A stretch of 8,476 nt of DNA from Gemmatimonadota bacterium (GCA_019348475.1 JAHWJJ010000181.1:1-8476); one strand, 5' to 3'; positions 1-5,722 are shown, numbered from the stretch's first letter. A program made the numbers and translations. The notes: generated by a model from the letters alone, not told the origin.

Positions 1-2
1 AG

Positions 3-830
3 CGCGAGTACCTGCCGCGCATGGCCGCCGGCGAGGTGATCGGCTGCTTCGGCCTTACCGAGCCGGACTTCGGCAGCAACCCGGGGGGAATGATCACCCG
101 CGCGCAGAAGACGGACGACGGGTGGGTGCTGAACGGCGCCAAGATGTGGATCACCAACGGCTCCACGGCCAACATCGCCATCATCTGGGCCAAGACGGGC
201 GACCTGGACGACAGCAAGTCCATCCGCGGCTTCGTCGTCCCCACCGACACTCCCGGGTTCACCGCCAGGGACCAGAAGGGAAAGCTGTCGCTGCTGGCCT
301 CGGACACGTCGGAGCTGGTGCTGCAGGACGTGCGCGTACCCGACACCGCCCTCCTGCCGAAGAGCGGCGGCCTCAAGAGCCCGCTGATGTGCCTTACGCA
401 GGCGCGCTACGGCATTGCGTGGGGCGCCGTGGGCGCGGCCATGGCGTGCTACGATGAGGCGGTGAGCTACGCAAAGCAGCGGGTGATGTTCGGCCGCCCC
501 ATCGGGGCCACGCAGATCCAGCAGACCCGCCTGGCGGAGATGCTGACGGAGATCACCAAGGCGCAGCTGCTGGCGTGGCGGCTGGGCACGCTCAAGGACC
601 AGGGGACGGTGCGGCCGGAGCAGGTGTCGCTGGCCAAGCGCAACAACGTCGACATGGCGTGCGAGTGTGCCCGCGAGGCGCGGCGCCTGCTGGGCGGCAA
701 CGGCATCCTGGTGGAGTACCAGTCCATGCGCCACATGGCCAACCTGGAGTCCGTCTACACCTACGAGGGCACGCACGACGTGCACGGGCTGATCCTGGGC
801 CAGGACATCACCGGCTTCGCCGCGTACTGA
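3..830 (+). CDS. Acyl-CoA dehydrogenase, glutaryl-CoA dehydrogenase type (5' end outside window)
   Basis: This FAD-dependent dehydrogenase most resembles glutaryl-CoA dehydrogenase, which oxidises and decarboxylates glutaryl-CoA to crotonyl-CoA in lysine and tryptophan breakdown. The frame is open from base 3 (R-E-Y-L-P-R before the first Met at 21), so the gene starts upstream. The visible 275 residues are roughly the last 70% of a typical 390-400 residue enzyme. Visible family signatures are CFGLTEPDFGSNPGGM (FAD/substrate region), WVLNGAKMWITNGS, GKLSLLASDTSELVL, ARYGIAWGAVGAAMACYD and, near the end, MRHMANLESVYTYEGTHD. The Glu of TYEGTHD (codon 765-767) is the expected catalytic base. The substrate-binding Arg that separates true glutaryl-CoA dehydrogenases from other acyl-CoA dehydrogenases lies upstream of the window, so specificity is inferred from overall similarity. 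Stop is TGA at 828-830. No partner gene is visible. Confidence 0.93.
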   Translation, partial: REYLPRMAAGEVIGCFGLTEPDFGSNPGGMITRAQKTDDGWVLNGAKMWITNGSTANIAIIWAKTGDLDDSKSIRGFVVPTDTPGFTARDQKGKLSLLASDTSELVLQDVRVPDTALLPKSGGLKSPLMCLTQARYGIAWGAVGAAMACYDEAVSYAKQRVMFGRPIGATQIQQTRLAEMLTEITKAQLLAWRLGTLKDQGTVRPEQVSLAKRNNVDMACECAREARRLLGGNGILVEYQSMRHMANLESVYTYEGTHDVHGLILGQDITGFAAY

Positions 831-1149
831 CGGCAGCCTGGGCCGGAGATCATTCCGCGCTCGGCAGATCATCTAGGCCGCGGTGTGCCCGTTCTTCTCG
901 CACTGCCGTTGCTGGTCCTGCCCTGGAAAGCGTATGCGGCCGTGCGCAGGCAGGGGTACGCAGGTGATGGGGCGGCCGCCCTGCGGAAGTTGCGAGCAAG
1001 GCCCCTCCCCCGTCTGAGGCGCGCTCCGAGTCCGGCCCCCGGCCCGGACGTTTTCGTCGCGCCGGCGATCTGCCGGAACGCGTTCGCCGCGCGTAACCTA
1101 TTGCTGTGCTTGACATGCCGTCAGACCGTCAACTCGTACCCGCGCGCGG
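831..1149. other. Intergenic stretch without a supported gene
   Basis: No gene is supported here. A frame opening with GTG at 885 begins with a hydrophobic run (VLLALPLLVLPW). It then turns into Arg/Pro/Ala-rich sequence and runs straight through the next gene in another frame to 1532, so it looks like chance open frame in GC-rich DNA. The stretch has a short perfect palindrome GAACGCGTTC (1076-1085) and a TTGACA hexamer at 1110-1115. No clear terminator follows the dehydrogenase. Confidence 0.5.
1110..1139 (+). promoter_or_regulatory. Possible sigma-70-like promoter, weak -10
   Basis: A perfect -35 hexamer TTGACA lies at 1110-1115. At the usual spacing the -10 would fall around 1133-1139, where the sequence (ctcgtac) matches TATAAT poorly. 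If used, transcription would begin about 1146-1150, almost on the ATG at 1150, giving a leaderless or nearly leaderless mRNA. That would agree with the absence of a Shine-Dalgarno sequence there. Low confidence because of the -10. Confidence 0.25.
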
Positions 1150-1476
1150 ATGAGCACCCCACACCCCTCCGGATCGCCCCGAGCGGCGGTGATCGACCTG
1201 CGGCCCCGCGAGCTCTCCGCCCAGCAGAGCCACTGGCTGAGCATGGCCGCGCTCGTCGTCGGCATTCTGGTCTGGGTGTTCGTGGACAGCTTTGCCGTCG
1301 CGGTGCTGGTGGGCGGAATCATGCGCACCGCCATGCCCATGGTCCTGGGCACCTCTGGCAGAGAGCGCAGGATCGCCATCGTGCTCAACGTGGCCATCTA
1401 CGGGTTTCTTCTCGGAATGCTGGCACTCGCCTACAACGCGCGTGCGATCCTCGATCTGATCGGCGCCGGCCGTTGA
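1150..1476 (+). CDS. Small integral membrane protein of unknown function
   Basis: This 108-residue protein is not recognised as a named family. Residues 1-28 are polar (Pro, Arg, Gln) and probably cytoplasmic. A long hydrophobic segment follows at about 30-58, with one Asp at 46 (WVFVDSFAVAV). Then comes a short basic stretch (RERR, 71-74) and a second hydrophobic segment at about 75-95. Two membrane spans are therefore likely, with the basic stretch between them probably cytoplasmic. The Met at 1150 is the only well-placed start. No Shine-Dalgarno motif precedes it, only Cys/Gly-rich gcgcgcgg, so translation may be leaderless. It stands alone, 319 nt after the dehydrogenase and on the opposite strand from the next gene. 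Hydrophobic pattern and GC-rich third codon positions support it as real. Confidence 0.7.
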   Translation: MSTPHPSGSPRAAVIDLRPRELSAQQSHWLSMAALVVGILVWVFVDSFAVAVLVGGIMRTAMPMVLGTSGRERRIAIVLNVAIYGFLLGMLALAYNARAILDLIGAGR

Positions 1477-1657
1477 TGGGGGACGCCGCGGCGGAGCGGC
1501 GCAACGGTGGGCGAACGGTCCGCGACGGCTGATCCCGGCGCCCGGGCGGTGGTAGGGGTGATCCGGAGCGGGGGACCTGGCGCTGAAGGGACCATCTCAG
1601 ACGGCCGCCGACTGGCGCGTTCCGCTCCACCAGCCGTCCTCTCGCCAGGAGGTCACC

Positions 1658-1747
1658 ATGCCCGCTCCGCTGTGGCTCGCGCTCGAGCGCACTGTCACGG
1701 TGGCTGGCGCGCGGCGCTCTCTGGCAATGACAGGTTCCGGCGCGTGA
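1658..1747 (+). CDS. Possible 29-residue small protein with canonical ribosome binding site
   Basis: A full AGGAGG (1647-1652) sits five bases before the ATG at 1658, the best Shine-Dalgarno arrangement in the window. The frame encodes 29 residues beginning MPAPLWLALERTVTVAG, continuing with a basic ARR and ending in SGA before TGA at 1745-1747. It has no convincing transmembrane segment and no family I recognise. It is followed 27 nt later by the palindrome at 1775-1804, which could terminate its transcript. Against it: it is very short, no promoter was seen, and AGGAGG arises readily in GC-rich DNA. It may be a real small protein, a leader peptide-like ORF, or chance. Confidence 0.3.
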   Translation: MPAPLWLALERTVTVAGARRSLAMTGSGA

Positions 1748-1774
1748 GAGCCCGGGCGACATGGACACGACAGA

Positions 1775-1811
1775 GGGGCGGGGCCGCCGCGGCGGCCCCG
1801 CCCCCTTGTTT
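1775..1811. terminator. Probable bidirectional intrinsic terminator (30-bp perfect palindrome)
   Basis: GGGGCGGGGCCGCCG (1775-1789) is followed directly by its exact reverse complement (1790-1804), giving a 30-bp perfect palindrome that folds into a very stable GC hairpin. On the plus strand it is followed by CTTGTTT (1805-1811), a modest U tract. On the minus strand it is followed by TCTGTCGTG. It starts 27 nt beyond the stop of the minus-strand metalloprotease, the classic place for a terminator, and can also close plus-strand transcripts from 1150 or 1658. Confidence 0.5.
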
Positions 1812-1830
1812 GCCCGGTGGGGGTGTGCGG

Positions 1831-3108
1831 CTAGCGGAACGCCGCCACCGTGCCCGCCGTCTCGTTGAGCACCCGCGCGTTGTCCTCGTGGGCCGCCGTC
1901 CCCATCACCTGGCCGGTGGCCGGGTACGTCTTCAGGGGGTTGGACCACCACTGAATGCGCGTGCAGTTGCTGCAGTTGTTGCCGTAGGCCATGATGGTGC
2001 GCCAGTTCTTGGTCGACGGGATGAACCCGTGGCCGTACGGGTACGGCGAGGTGTTGCTGTCCACGTACCGGTCGTGCCGGGCGCCCTGCAGGTGGCCGAT
2101 CTCGTGGCCGAACGAGTAGTAGCCGGTAATGCAGGTGTAGTGCGCGGCCGCGAACGCGGAGCTGGCGACCGCCTTGATGGCGGCGGCCATCCCGCAGGCT
2201 TCGTTGTCGTTCACCACCAGCACCACCACGTCGGCCGCGTACGTGTTGCGCCACGAATGGACGATGTCCATGTAGCCGTCCGTGGTTCCCTTCAGGTAGT
2301 TCACGTGGTTGGAGAAGCTGCGGCCGGACTCGCTATAGCTGACCTGGGCCGTGTAGACCCGGTTCATGGTGATGTTGATGCCGCTGTTCACGTACGACTG
2401 GTTGGTCTCGTCCACCGCCAGCTGGATCTTGCTGCCGATGGTGCCCGCGGCGGTCGCCGCCGACGCGGTGTACACCACCATCACGTTGATGGTGGTCGCG
2501 GCCATGGTGCCCATGGTGCCGTCGGAGGTCTTGGCGCCCAGGAACCCGCCCGCGGCGTCATTGAGCGCGTCGCTCAGCGCGCCGCTGGGATGGTCGGGGG
2601 TGTGCTCCGAGGGAAAGCCGCTCTGGTCGATGCGCGACACGGCGTGCAGCCCGCCGCCCAGCGACTCGATGGCGTACTGCGTCTGCCCCACCGTCACCGT
2701 GGCGGTCAGGCCGCCCTCCATGAACACCATCTGCACCCAGCCGTCGGCGCCGCGCACCGGGCCGGCCCACGAGACGTCGTCGGCCGCGCGCTGCTGCACG
2801 CGCTCGCCCACCGCGACCACCTGCACCCCCGGCGCCACCGCCAGGCGCAGGGCCGCGCCGTGCTGAAGCATGCGCCCCGGCGCCGCGGCGATGCGCGCCA
2901 GGTGCACCTCGGCGGTGCTGGCGCGGCCGCGGATGGTGGCCAGCCGGGCCTGCTGCTCGCTGTCGAGCGCCGCTCCGGGGGCCAGCGTAAGGAGGTTTTC
3001 CTGCACTGCGGCGGCGCTCATCGACGTGGAGGCGGGGGGGGTGATGTTTTCACCGCATGCGGCCAGGCCGAGGGAAGCGGCCAGGACCAGCGACAGCCGT
3101 GCTCTCAT
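1831..3108 (-). CDS. Lipoprotein zinc metalloprotease (metzincin, reprolysin-like)
   Basis: This is a predicted exported zinc endopeptidase, probably attached to the envelope by lipid. The 425-residue protein starts with a lipoprotein signal: MRAR, hydrophobic core, lipobox L15-A16-A17-C18 followed by Gly. Residues about 20-200 are probably a propeptide or N-terminal domain. The catalytic domain (about 205-425) carries the extended zinc motif HEIGHLQGARHD at 335-346 (ligands H335, H339, H345; catalytic E336) and the Met-turn TIMAYG at 371-376 (M373). HExxHxxGxxHD plus a downstream Met-turn defines metzincins, and the final Asp favours the reprolysin/adamalysin type (M12B). C305/C326 and C379/C382 are candidate disulfide pairs. 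On the minus strand GGAG lies about nine bases before the ATG. A strong promoter at 3340-3367 and the 1775-1804 hairpin suggest a single-gene transcript. Substrate unknown. Confidence 0.88.
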   Translation of the reverse strand: MRARLSLVLAASLGLAACGENITPPASTSMSAAAVQENLLTLAPGAALDSEQQARLATIRGRASTAEVHLARIAAAPGRMLQHGAALRLAVAPGVQVVAVGERVQQRAADDVSWAGPVRGADGWVQMVFMEGGLTATVTVGQTQYAIESLGGGLHAVSRIDQSGFPSEHTPDHPSGALSDALNDAAGGFLGAKTSDGTMGTMAATTINVMVVYTASAATAAGTIGSKIQLAVDETNQSYVNSGINITMNRVYTAQVSYSESGRSFSNHVNYLKGTTDGYMDIVHSWRNTYAADVVVLVVNDNEACGMAAAIKAVASSAFAAAHYTCITGYYSFGHEIGHLQGARHDRYVDSNTSPYPYGHGFIPSTKNWRTIMAYGNNCSNCTRIQWWSNPLKTYPATGQVMGTAAHEDNARVLNETAGTVAAFR

Positions 3109-3339
3109 GTTGCGTTCTCCGGGGGGTGGGGAGATGATCTGGGAAGATTACGACAGGACACGTGCAGGGAGGCCGGGCTGCCAAGGCTCTCGGGGTTGGC
3201 TGTACTTTTTTGCGGAAAGTGATGGAAGGCGGCGCGGCCTGATCCGCCGGACCGTGGAAGCGTCTGCACAAACGCCTTCCACGCTCCGGGGAACGAAGCT
3301 CTGGTACCAGCGCCAGGATGTTGGGGGTGAACCAGCATC
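3109..3339 (-). other. Long 5' leader upstream of the metalloprotease
   Basis: If the promoter at 3340-3367 is the only one, the metalloprotease mRNA has an untranslated leader of about 225 nt, from around 3333 to 3109. No good small gene is visible in it. It contains a stem-loop at 3253-3283, the palindrome CTGGTACCAG (3301-3310) and an A6 run (T6 on plus, 3206-3211) that stands out against the GC background. A second promoter nearer the gene cannot be excluded. Confidence 0.35.
3253..3283 (-). other. Stem-loop in the metalloprotease leader
   Basis: CGTGGAAG (3253-3260) pairs perfectly with CTTCCACG (3276-3283). After a single bulged C (3275), CGT (3261-3263) pairs with ACG (3272-3274), leaving an eight-base loop. 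No U tract follows on either strand, so it is not a typical terminator. It could stabilise the mRNA or bind a regulator. Confidence 0.35.
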
Positions 3340-3367
3340 ATGATAACGAGCGGGGGCCGATTGTCAA
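3340..3367 (-). promoter_or_regulatory. Sigma-70-like promoter for the metalloprotease
   Basis: Read on the minus strand, a perfect -35 TTGACA (3367-3362) is separated by 16 bp from TATCAT (3345-3340), which matches TATAAT at five of six bases. Predicted start of transcription is about 3333. This is the best promoter in the window and lies in an AT-rich island (3361-3381) in otherwise GC-rich DNA. It points toward the metalloprotease gene, whose start is about 225 nt away. Confidence 0.55.
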
Positions 3368-3379
3368 GAATGTTCTTAA
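3364..3379. promoter_or_regulatory. Possible operator overlapping the -35 box
   Basis: The plus strand reads TCAAGAATGTTCTTAA here. AAGAA (3366-3370) and TTCTT (3373-3377) are perfect inverted half-sites around a TG centre, with near symmetry extending outward. The left half overlaps the -35 hexamer of the minus-strand promoter, where a repressor or activator could act. No regulator gene is nearby to name it. Confidence 0.3.
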
Positions 3380-3688
3380 AACGGTGGTCCAGAGCCGCGG
3401 CGGCCGTGGCTGCTGAACCGCCGGGACCAGGAGGTGATGCGCAAGCGGGATGCTGCGCTGGAGGAGACGATGTGGCTTCTCCTGCCGGACGTTACTGCGA
3501 GGCTGGGAGCCGCCTGCGCTCCCACGGTGCACGCGGCCGCCGCCAACGTGCTACGGCTCGACATGGAAGACCGCTCCGGAAAGCCGGTGGACGACGTGCA
3601 GCAGTGTTTTCGGGGAGCCCCAACTTCACCGCTCCCTCCGCGAACGTCCCCGGCTCGGCGGAATCCACACCATGCACCTGATCTGCCG
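3380..3688. other. Region upstream of the small lipoprotein; open frame of doubtful coding value
   Basis: The reading frame of the following lipoprotein stays open upstream to a stop at 3377-3379. It has an AGGAGG at 3429-3434 only two bases from an ATG at 3437. The 84 or so residues this would add (with DVTARLGAACAP and LRLDMEDRSGKPVDDVQQCF) match no family I know, and their third codon positions are less GC-biased than in nearby genes. It could be an untranslated leader, a decayed gene or a real N-terminal extension. A separate 15-codon frame starts at 3672 and ends inside the lipoprotein start. No clear plus-strand promoter was found. Confidence 0.35.
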
Positions 3689-4231
3689 ATGCCAAGCGTA
3701 CGCCGTCTGCTGCTGTTGAGCGCGTGCCTGGCCATCACGCCGGGGTGCGCGAAAAGCCAGCCCTCGTTCGTGGGGCAGCTGCAAGGGGACGAGGGCCGCG
3801 CCTGGAACGGGCAGGCCGCGTTCTGCCGGCTGGGTGCGGAGACGATGATCGTGCTCGCGGATACCGCCGCAAAGGACGTTCTGCAGTTCGTGGCCGCGCG
3901 GGCGGAGCTTCAGCCGGGAGCGTATCGCATCCAGGGCATCGACCAGTTCCATCCCGATTCGGGTGCCGCCAACCTGGTCACGGGTGTCGCCCGGCTCTCC
4001 GGCCCGCCCGGGCGGACGTACACGGTGCAGGGCGGGGAGCTGGAGCTGACGGCCACGGCCGCCGACCGCATCCGCGGGCGCTTCACGCTCTCGCTGCGAT
4101 CGTCCAGCGACGAGGTGACGTTCGTCGAGCCCGGAGAGCCGGACGGGGCGGCAGGCAGGCCGGCCGCCGCGCGCGGCGAGTTCACCGCCGTGCGCGAGGA
4201 GTGTCCCGCGGGCGAAGAGTCCGCGCCGTAA
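3689..4231 (+). CDS. Small probable lipoprotein or secreted protein of unknown function
   Basis: From the ATG at 3689 the product is 180 residues. The N-terminus looks like an export signal: MPSVRR, a hydrophobic core LLLLSACLAI, then T-P-G-C with Cys at 20. TPGC is a poor lipobox, and L-S-A-C at 10-13 matches better but leaves too short a core, so lipidation at C20 is likely but not certain. The mature part is predicted mostly beta, with LQPGAYRIQGIDQF, YTVQGGELELTATAADRIRGRFTLSL and VTFVEPG. It suggests a compact beta-sandwich carrying one Cys in AAFCRLG and one in EECPAG, a possible disulfide. The C-terminus is Ala/Gly/Pro/Glu-rich. I do not recognise the family. I chose this start because the signal sequence begins here, although no Shine-Dalgarno precedes it and the frame is open upstream. 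Confidence 0.65.
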   Translation: MPSVRRLLLLSACLAITPGCAKSQPSFVGQLQGDEGRAWNGQAAFCRLGAETMIVLADTAAKDVLQFVAARAELQPGAYRIQGIDQFHPDSGAANLVTGVARLSGPPGRTYTVQGGELELTATAADRIRGRFTLSLRSSSDEVTFVEPGEPDGAAGRPAAARGEFTAVREECPAGEESAP

Positions 4232-4390
4232 GAGCGTGCTTGCGCCGGGCCGCCTCAGGCGCAACTATGGCACGGGCCGCCCCTGCCCGGGTGGTGCAGC
4301 GCTCTTCCTTCGCGCGCGAACGTTCCGCCGCCGCACCCGATCATCCCCTCGCACGGTACGCGACGCGGCGCCGATGACGCATCCCCCGTT
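4232..4390. other. Short intergenic stretch before the hydrolase fragment
   Basis: No gene is supported. A 36-codon frame from ATG 4267 to TGA 4375-4377 is Arg/Ala-rich and has no ribosome binding site. No terminator hairpin for the preceding lipoprotein gene is apparent. The junction where hydrolase similarity begins lies at the right edge. Confidence 0.4.
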
Positions 4391-4683
4391 CGCAAGACGT
4401 CTGGCCCGGAGCCATCGCGTGGGACAGCCAGGCAGCCCACCCGGAGAACGTGGTGACGCGCGACATCGCCTGCGACTGCGCACAGACCCTGGGCGTCTAC
4501 CTGGTGCAGTGCAACTGGCCGCACTCGCTGAACGACCCCACCGTGGCCTCGATGGGGGGCAGCCTGGTGATCTCGCCCGCGGGAGAGATCGTCCACGAAT
4601 GCCCCGCCGACCAGGCCGGCATCAGCCTGGTCACACTGGACGCGGCGGGCGTGGCGCCGACGGCCGGTCGGGTGGCGGCCTGA
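4391..4683 (+). pseudogene. C-terminal fragment of a carbon-nitrogen hydrolase (nitrilase superfamily)
   Basis: The frame is open after a stop at 4375-4377. From about 4396 (DVWPGAIAWDSQ) it reads as the end of a nitrilase-superfamily amidohydrolase. GVYLVQCNWPHSLNDP and MGGSLVISPAGEIVHECPAD correspond to the last strands of the alpha-beta-beta-alpha core, where family members read xVYxVQxNW and GGSxVIxPxGEVL. About 95 residues remain of a family normally 260-330 residues long. The catalytic Glu, Lys and Cys all lie in the missing N-terminal part, and no other frame upstream encodes it. GTG codons at 4450 and 4453 could start translation but have no ribosome binding site, and the product could not be active. 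I read it as a relic of a gene truncated by deletion. Similarity stops near 4391, marking the likely breakpoint. Confidence 0.75.
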
Positions 4684-4704
4684 CGCGGCGGCCCCTCGGT
4701 ACTC

Positions 4705-4735
4705 GGTCCGGCTGCCGGACCCTTTCCATCTTTCC
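4705..4735 (+). terminator. Hairpin with pyrimidine tract, probable terminator of the lost hydrolase gene
   Basis: GGTCCGG (4705-4711) and CCGGACC (4715-4721) form a perfect seven-pair stem with a CTG loop. CTTTCCATCTTTCC follows, an imperfect U-rich tract. It sits 22 nt after the hydrolase-fragment stop, as a terminator should, and 19 nt before the next start codon. It would also be in the leader of the next gene if that gene is transcribed from further upstream. Confidence 0.4.
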
Positions 4736-4739
4736 GGTC

Positions 4740-5339
4740 ATGACGATGCGATCCATGCTCTCGCGGACCGTCCCGCTTCTGTGCGCCGCCTTGCTCGCCG
4801 CGCCGCCCACGCTGCGCGCGCAGTCCGTGGAGGAGATCGCGCCCGGTACGCGGATGCGTGCGGTGGATGCCGCCAGCGGGCGCGTGGTGGGCACCCTCGC
4901 CGAGATCCGCGGGGACACGCTGGTGGTGCGCTCCGGCAGGGGAGAGCGCGAACACCTGGTGACGCTCTCGGTTTCGTCCCTGCGCAGGCTCCAGGTGAGC
5001 CGGGGCACGCCCAGCCGGCCCCTGTCCGCGCTGCAGGGCGCCGGCATCGGCGCGGTGAGCGGCGCCGTGGGCGGAGTGGCAGGAGTTACGCTCGCGAGGC
5101 TTTCGTTCGATGACGACTGCGACGGCACCGAGGACGACCTCCTCTGCCTGAGCGGCGCCAGGTGGACCCTGATCGGTGTGGTCATCGGGGCCCCGCTGGG
5201 CGCGGCCTGGGGCGCCGCCATCGGGTTCGTGTTTCCGCAGGAGCGGTGGCGTTCGCTGCCCATCCGCGGTGCTCCGGCCGTCACGCTGAACGGATCGGCG
5301 GGCGGCTTGCAGCTGGCGCTGTCCATCCCCGTGCCCTGA
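4740..5339 (+). CDS. Secreted glycine-zipper protein of unknown function (paralogue 1)
   Basis: The 199-residue protein has a Sec signal, MTMRSMLSRTVPLLCAALLA to LRA|Q, with cleavage after A27 and Gln at +1. Residues about 34-86 form a small beta domain (PGTRMRAV, GRVVGTLAEIRGDTLVVRSG). Two hydrophobic Gly-rich segments follow at 97-119 (GAGIGAVSGAVGGVAG) and 142-164 (IGVVIGAPLGAAWGAAIG), with GxxxG spacing typical of glycine zippers that pack in membranes. Between them is an acidic loop, FDDDCDGTEDDLLC (123-136), bounded by two Cys. ERWRSLPI (168-175) follows the second segment. The same order of parts recurs in the product of 6482-7012. Starts at 4740, 4746 and 4755 are all in frame and none has a Shine-Dalgarno, so the first is a convention. 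It is probably a periplasmic or membrane-associated protein with no known activity. Confidence 0.75.
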   Translation: MTMRSMLSRTVPLLCAALLAAPPTLRAQSVEEIAPGTRMRAVDAASGRVVGTLAEIRGDTLVVRSGRGEREHLVTLSVSSLRRLQVSRGTPSRPLSALQGAGIGAVSGAVGGVAGVTLARLSFDDDCDGTEDDLLCLSGARWTLIGVVIGAPLGAAWGAAIGFVFPQERWRSLPIRGAPAVTLNGSAGGLQLALSIPVP

Positions 5340-5429
5340 CGGGCTCGCGCGCCGTCTGGCGCGGACTGCACGATGGGATCGCGCGTAGTGGAGAGGGTGG
5401 TGCGCGGGCGGGCCGCCCCCCATCCCCGG

Positions 5430-5525
5430 CCCGTCCCCCACAAACTGCGTGGGGGAAGGGAGGTGGCGGCGGGGTTCGCGCGCGGCGGCAGCGACCAACC
5501 TCCCTCGGCACTTTGTGGGGGGAGG
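5430..5525. repeat. REP-like inverted repeat pair
   Basis: Two related units face each other. The left one (5430-5463), read on the minus strand, is CCTCCC, then CCCCCAC, a seven-base loop ending in TTT, then GTGGGGG. The right one (5499-5525), read on the plus strand, is CCTCCC, then CAC-TTT-GTG, then GGGGGAGG. The left unit folds as an eight-pair stem (TCCCCCAC 5434-5441 with GTGGGGGA 5449-5456). The right unit pairs CCTCCC (5499-5504) with GGGAGG (5520-5525) and CAC with GTG inside. Two hairpin units in opposite orientation between convergent genes is the layout of REP/BIME elements. Dispersal in the genome cannot be shown from one window. Confidence 0.4.
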
Positions 5526-5634
5526 TGCCAACCTGAGCGAGCGCAGGCGGCGCGGCAGGGTGCCCGCCGCCGATTTGCGCGGACTGCCCCTGCCGCAGGC
5601 CGAGCGAGTGCACACCCGCGGCCCCTTGCAGTTG

Positions 5635-5660
5635 AAGCCCCGCGCGGTTTGCGGGGCTTT
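5635..5660. terminator. Intrinsic terminator-like hairpin, bidirectional
   Basis: AAGCCCCGC (5635-5643) pairs perfectly with GCGGGGCTT (5651-5659) around a seven-base loop (GCGGTTT), with another T at 5660. The A and T ends of the stem give a short U tract in both directions. It lies 63 nt beyond the stop of the minus-strand aspartic protease gene and about 295 nt beyond paralogue 1, so it most likely ends the former and possibly both. Confidence 0.55.
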
Positions 5661-5722
5661 CCGCGGTCGTTGCGGCGGCTTCAGCCGCTCACGCCCGGGG
5701 AGCGCGGCGCTGACTCGCGGGT

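Larger units (their letters stand above)
1477..1830. other. Intergenic region between convergent genes
   Basis: The membrane-protein gene and the metalloprotease gene converge on this region. It holds a short ORF with a strong ribosome binding site (1658-1747) and a GC-rich perfect palindrome (1775-1804), both listed separately. Other open frames across it are long only because stop codons are rare at this GC content. They are rich in Arg, Gly and His and resemble no protein family. Confidence 0.5.
5340..5722. other. Intergenic region between convergent genes
   Basis: Paralogue 1 and the aspartic protease gene converge here. No coding sequence is supported. Open frames on both strands across it are Arg/Pro/Ala-rich and change character at no gene-like boundary. 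The region contains a REP-like inverted repeat pair (5430-5525) and a terminator-type hairpin (5635-5660), listed separately. Confidence 0.5.

Noticed and set aside
885..1532. Long plus-strand frame with a hydrophobic start, spanning the small membrane protein gene
   Set aside because: After about 35 residues it is Arg/Pro/Ala-rich with no family pattern and overlaps a better gene (1150-1476) in another frame for its whole length; typical of GC-rich shadow frames.
3165..3211. GCCAA/TTGGC hairpin followed by T6, resembling a terminator on the plus strand
   Set aside because: Only five pairs with an 11-base loop and several bases before the T run, and no plus-strand gene ends here.
1507..3222. 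571-codon plus-strand frame opposite the metalloprotease
   Set aside because: It is the antisense shadow of the metalloprotease gene, with His/Arg/Val/Gly-rich composition and no recognisable motif.
3393..3411. Eight-pair GC-rich hairpin (AGCCGCGG / CCGTGGCT)
   Set aside because: Includes a wobble pair, has no U tract and no clear link to a gene; such hairpins arise by chance in this base composition.
4236..4739. In-frame extension upstream of paralogue 1
   Set aside because: The extension is Arg/Gly/Pro-rich and overlaps the hydrolase remnant in another frame. A normal signal peptide starts at 4740.
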